Positions 63,949-64,000 of a DNA stretch of 64,000 nt are shown piece after piece (within the stretch, counting starts at the first letter, position 1; the number at the start of each line of letters is the position of its first letter). The notes under the pieces were generated by a model, which made no database searches, was not told the DNA's origin, and worked only from the letters and a program-made list of their open reading frames with translations. The DNA lies in contig NZ_CP064189.1 in the NCBI RefSeq assembly GCF_015353075.1, positions 1 to 64,000 on the forward strand. The letters run 5' to 3'. Made by a program: the position numbers and the translations under genes. Origin of the DNA: Rhizobium sp. 007. GTDB taxonomy: Bacteria > Pseudomonadota > Alphaproteobacteria > Rhizobiales > Rhizobiaceae.

Positions 63949-64000
63949 ATGAAGACCCCGCAGAGAAATTTCGTTGTCGAGATCAAGTCGAAGGGCCGCC
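63949..64000 (+). CDS. Start of a further rhizobial plasmid gene, cut by the window end
   Basis: ATG 63949 opens MKTPQRNFVVEIKSKGRR and runs off the window. Spacing of 32 bases after the preceding gene suggests the same transcript. I recall rhizobial plasmid proteins starting MKTPRRNFVVE in this position, function unknown. Confidence 0.55.
   Translation, partial: MKTPQRNFVVEIKSKGR

Noticed and set aside
1..64000. CRISPR arrays, tRNA and rRNA genes
   Set aside because: No regularly spaced direct repeats or recognisable RNA-gene sequences were seen on either strand.
1..64000. Genome-wide sequencing error as the sole cause of the frameshifts
   Set aside because: Long genes such as repA, repB, repC, the 1164-residue caspase gene, the nuclease-methylase and most hydrolase genes are uninterrupted, while breaks cluster in mobile elements and a few genes. 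Individual single-base cases still need read support.

Overview
The window reads as part of a large repABC-type plasmid from the Rhizobiales (Rhizobium, Sinorhizobium, Mesorhizobium or Agrobacterium). It opens with a complete repABC cassette, including the counter-transcribed RNA between repB and repC. It closes with a plasmid backbone block that is common in rhizobia: TOPRIM protein, DUF1419-like protein, methylase-helicase giant gene and SyrB-like regulator. I saw no chromosomal housekeeping genes, rRNA, tRNA or CRISPR array.

Layout. 1-4316: replication and partition (repA, repB, antisense RNA, repC) with a convergent ProQ/FinO-like RNA-binding gene. 4317-9275: decayed small genes, a DUF2278 plus lamin-tail protein, a CYTH-like protein, and an ISKra4-type remnant that truncates a CoiA-like gene. 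9276-13047: a restriction-modification locus made of a RAMA-domain protein, divergent from a fused nuclease-methylase and its specificity subunit. 13231-14221: internally deleted ISL3 element. 14630-19855: three-gene operon of an exported WD40-caspase protein, an exported protein and a membrane protein. 20218-25519: fragments of IS91, IS4, IS110, IS30 and IS66, surrounding a radical-SAM KamA-like aminomutase coupled to a LysE-type exporter.

25669-35904 is a nest of mobile elements. An IS630 element is split by an IS66 element with an 8-bp target duplication. That IS66 is itself interrupted twice: by a RIT element (three tyrosine recombinases, itself carrying a 1160-bp IS630), and by an IS256 with its own 8-bp duplication. 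36159-44580 is a more A/T-rich catabolic/uptake cluster: thioesterase, BKACE-type enzyme, GntR regulator, class III aminotransferase, amidase, solute-binding protein, amidinotransferase-like enzyme, two ABC permeases and an M20 hydrolase truncated by a second ISL3 copy.

46237-53804, minus strand, is a tight run of degradative enzymes: LCAT-like lipase, M4-like metalloprotease, MBL-fold hydrolase, exported S1/P1 nuclease, trypsin-like protease and DNA/RNA nuclease, then a multi-pass membrane segment. This run and the caspase operon are the best candidates for undescribed systems, plausibly conflict or effector modules. 54387-62410 is plasmid backbone; its methylase-helicase gene is broken by several frameshifts and a second 1160-bp IS630 copy. 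The end carries a SyrB-like regulator and two associated rhizobial genes.

Frameshifts cluster in mobile elements and a few genes, while many long genes are intact, so I read most of them as real decay; single-base sequencing error cannot be excluded from sequence alone. Family names come from recalled family motifs, not from a database search.
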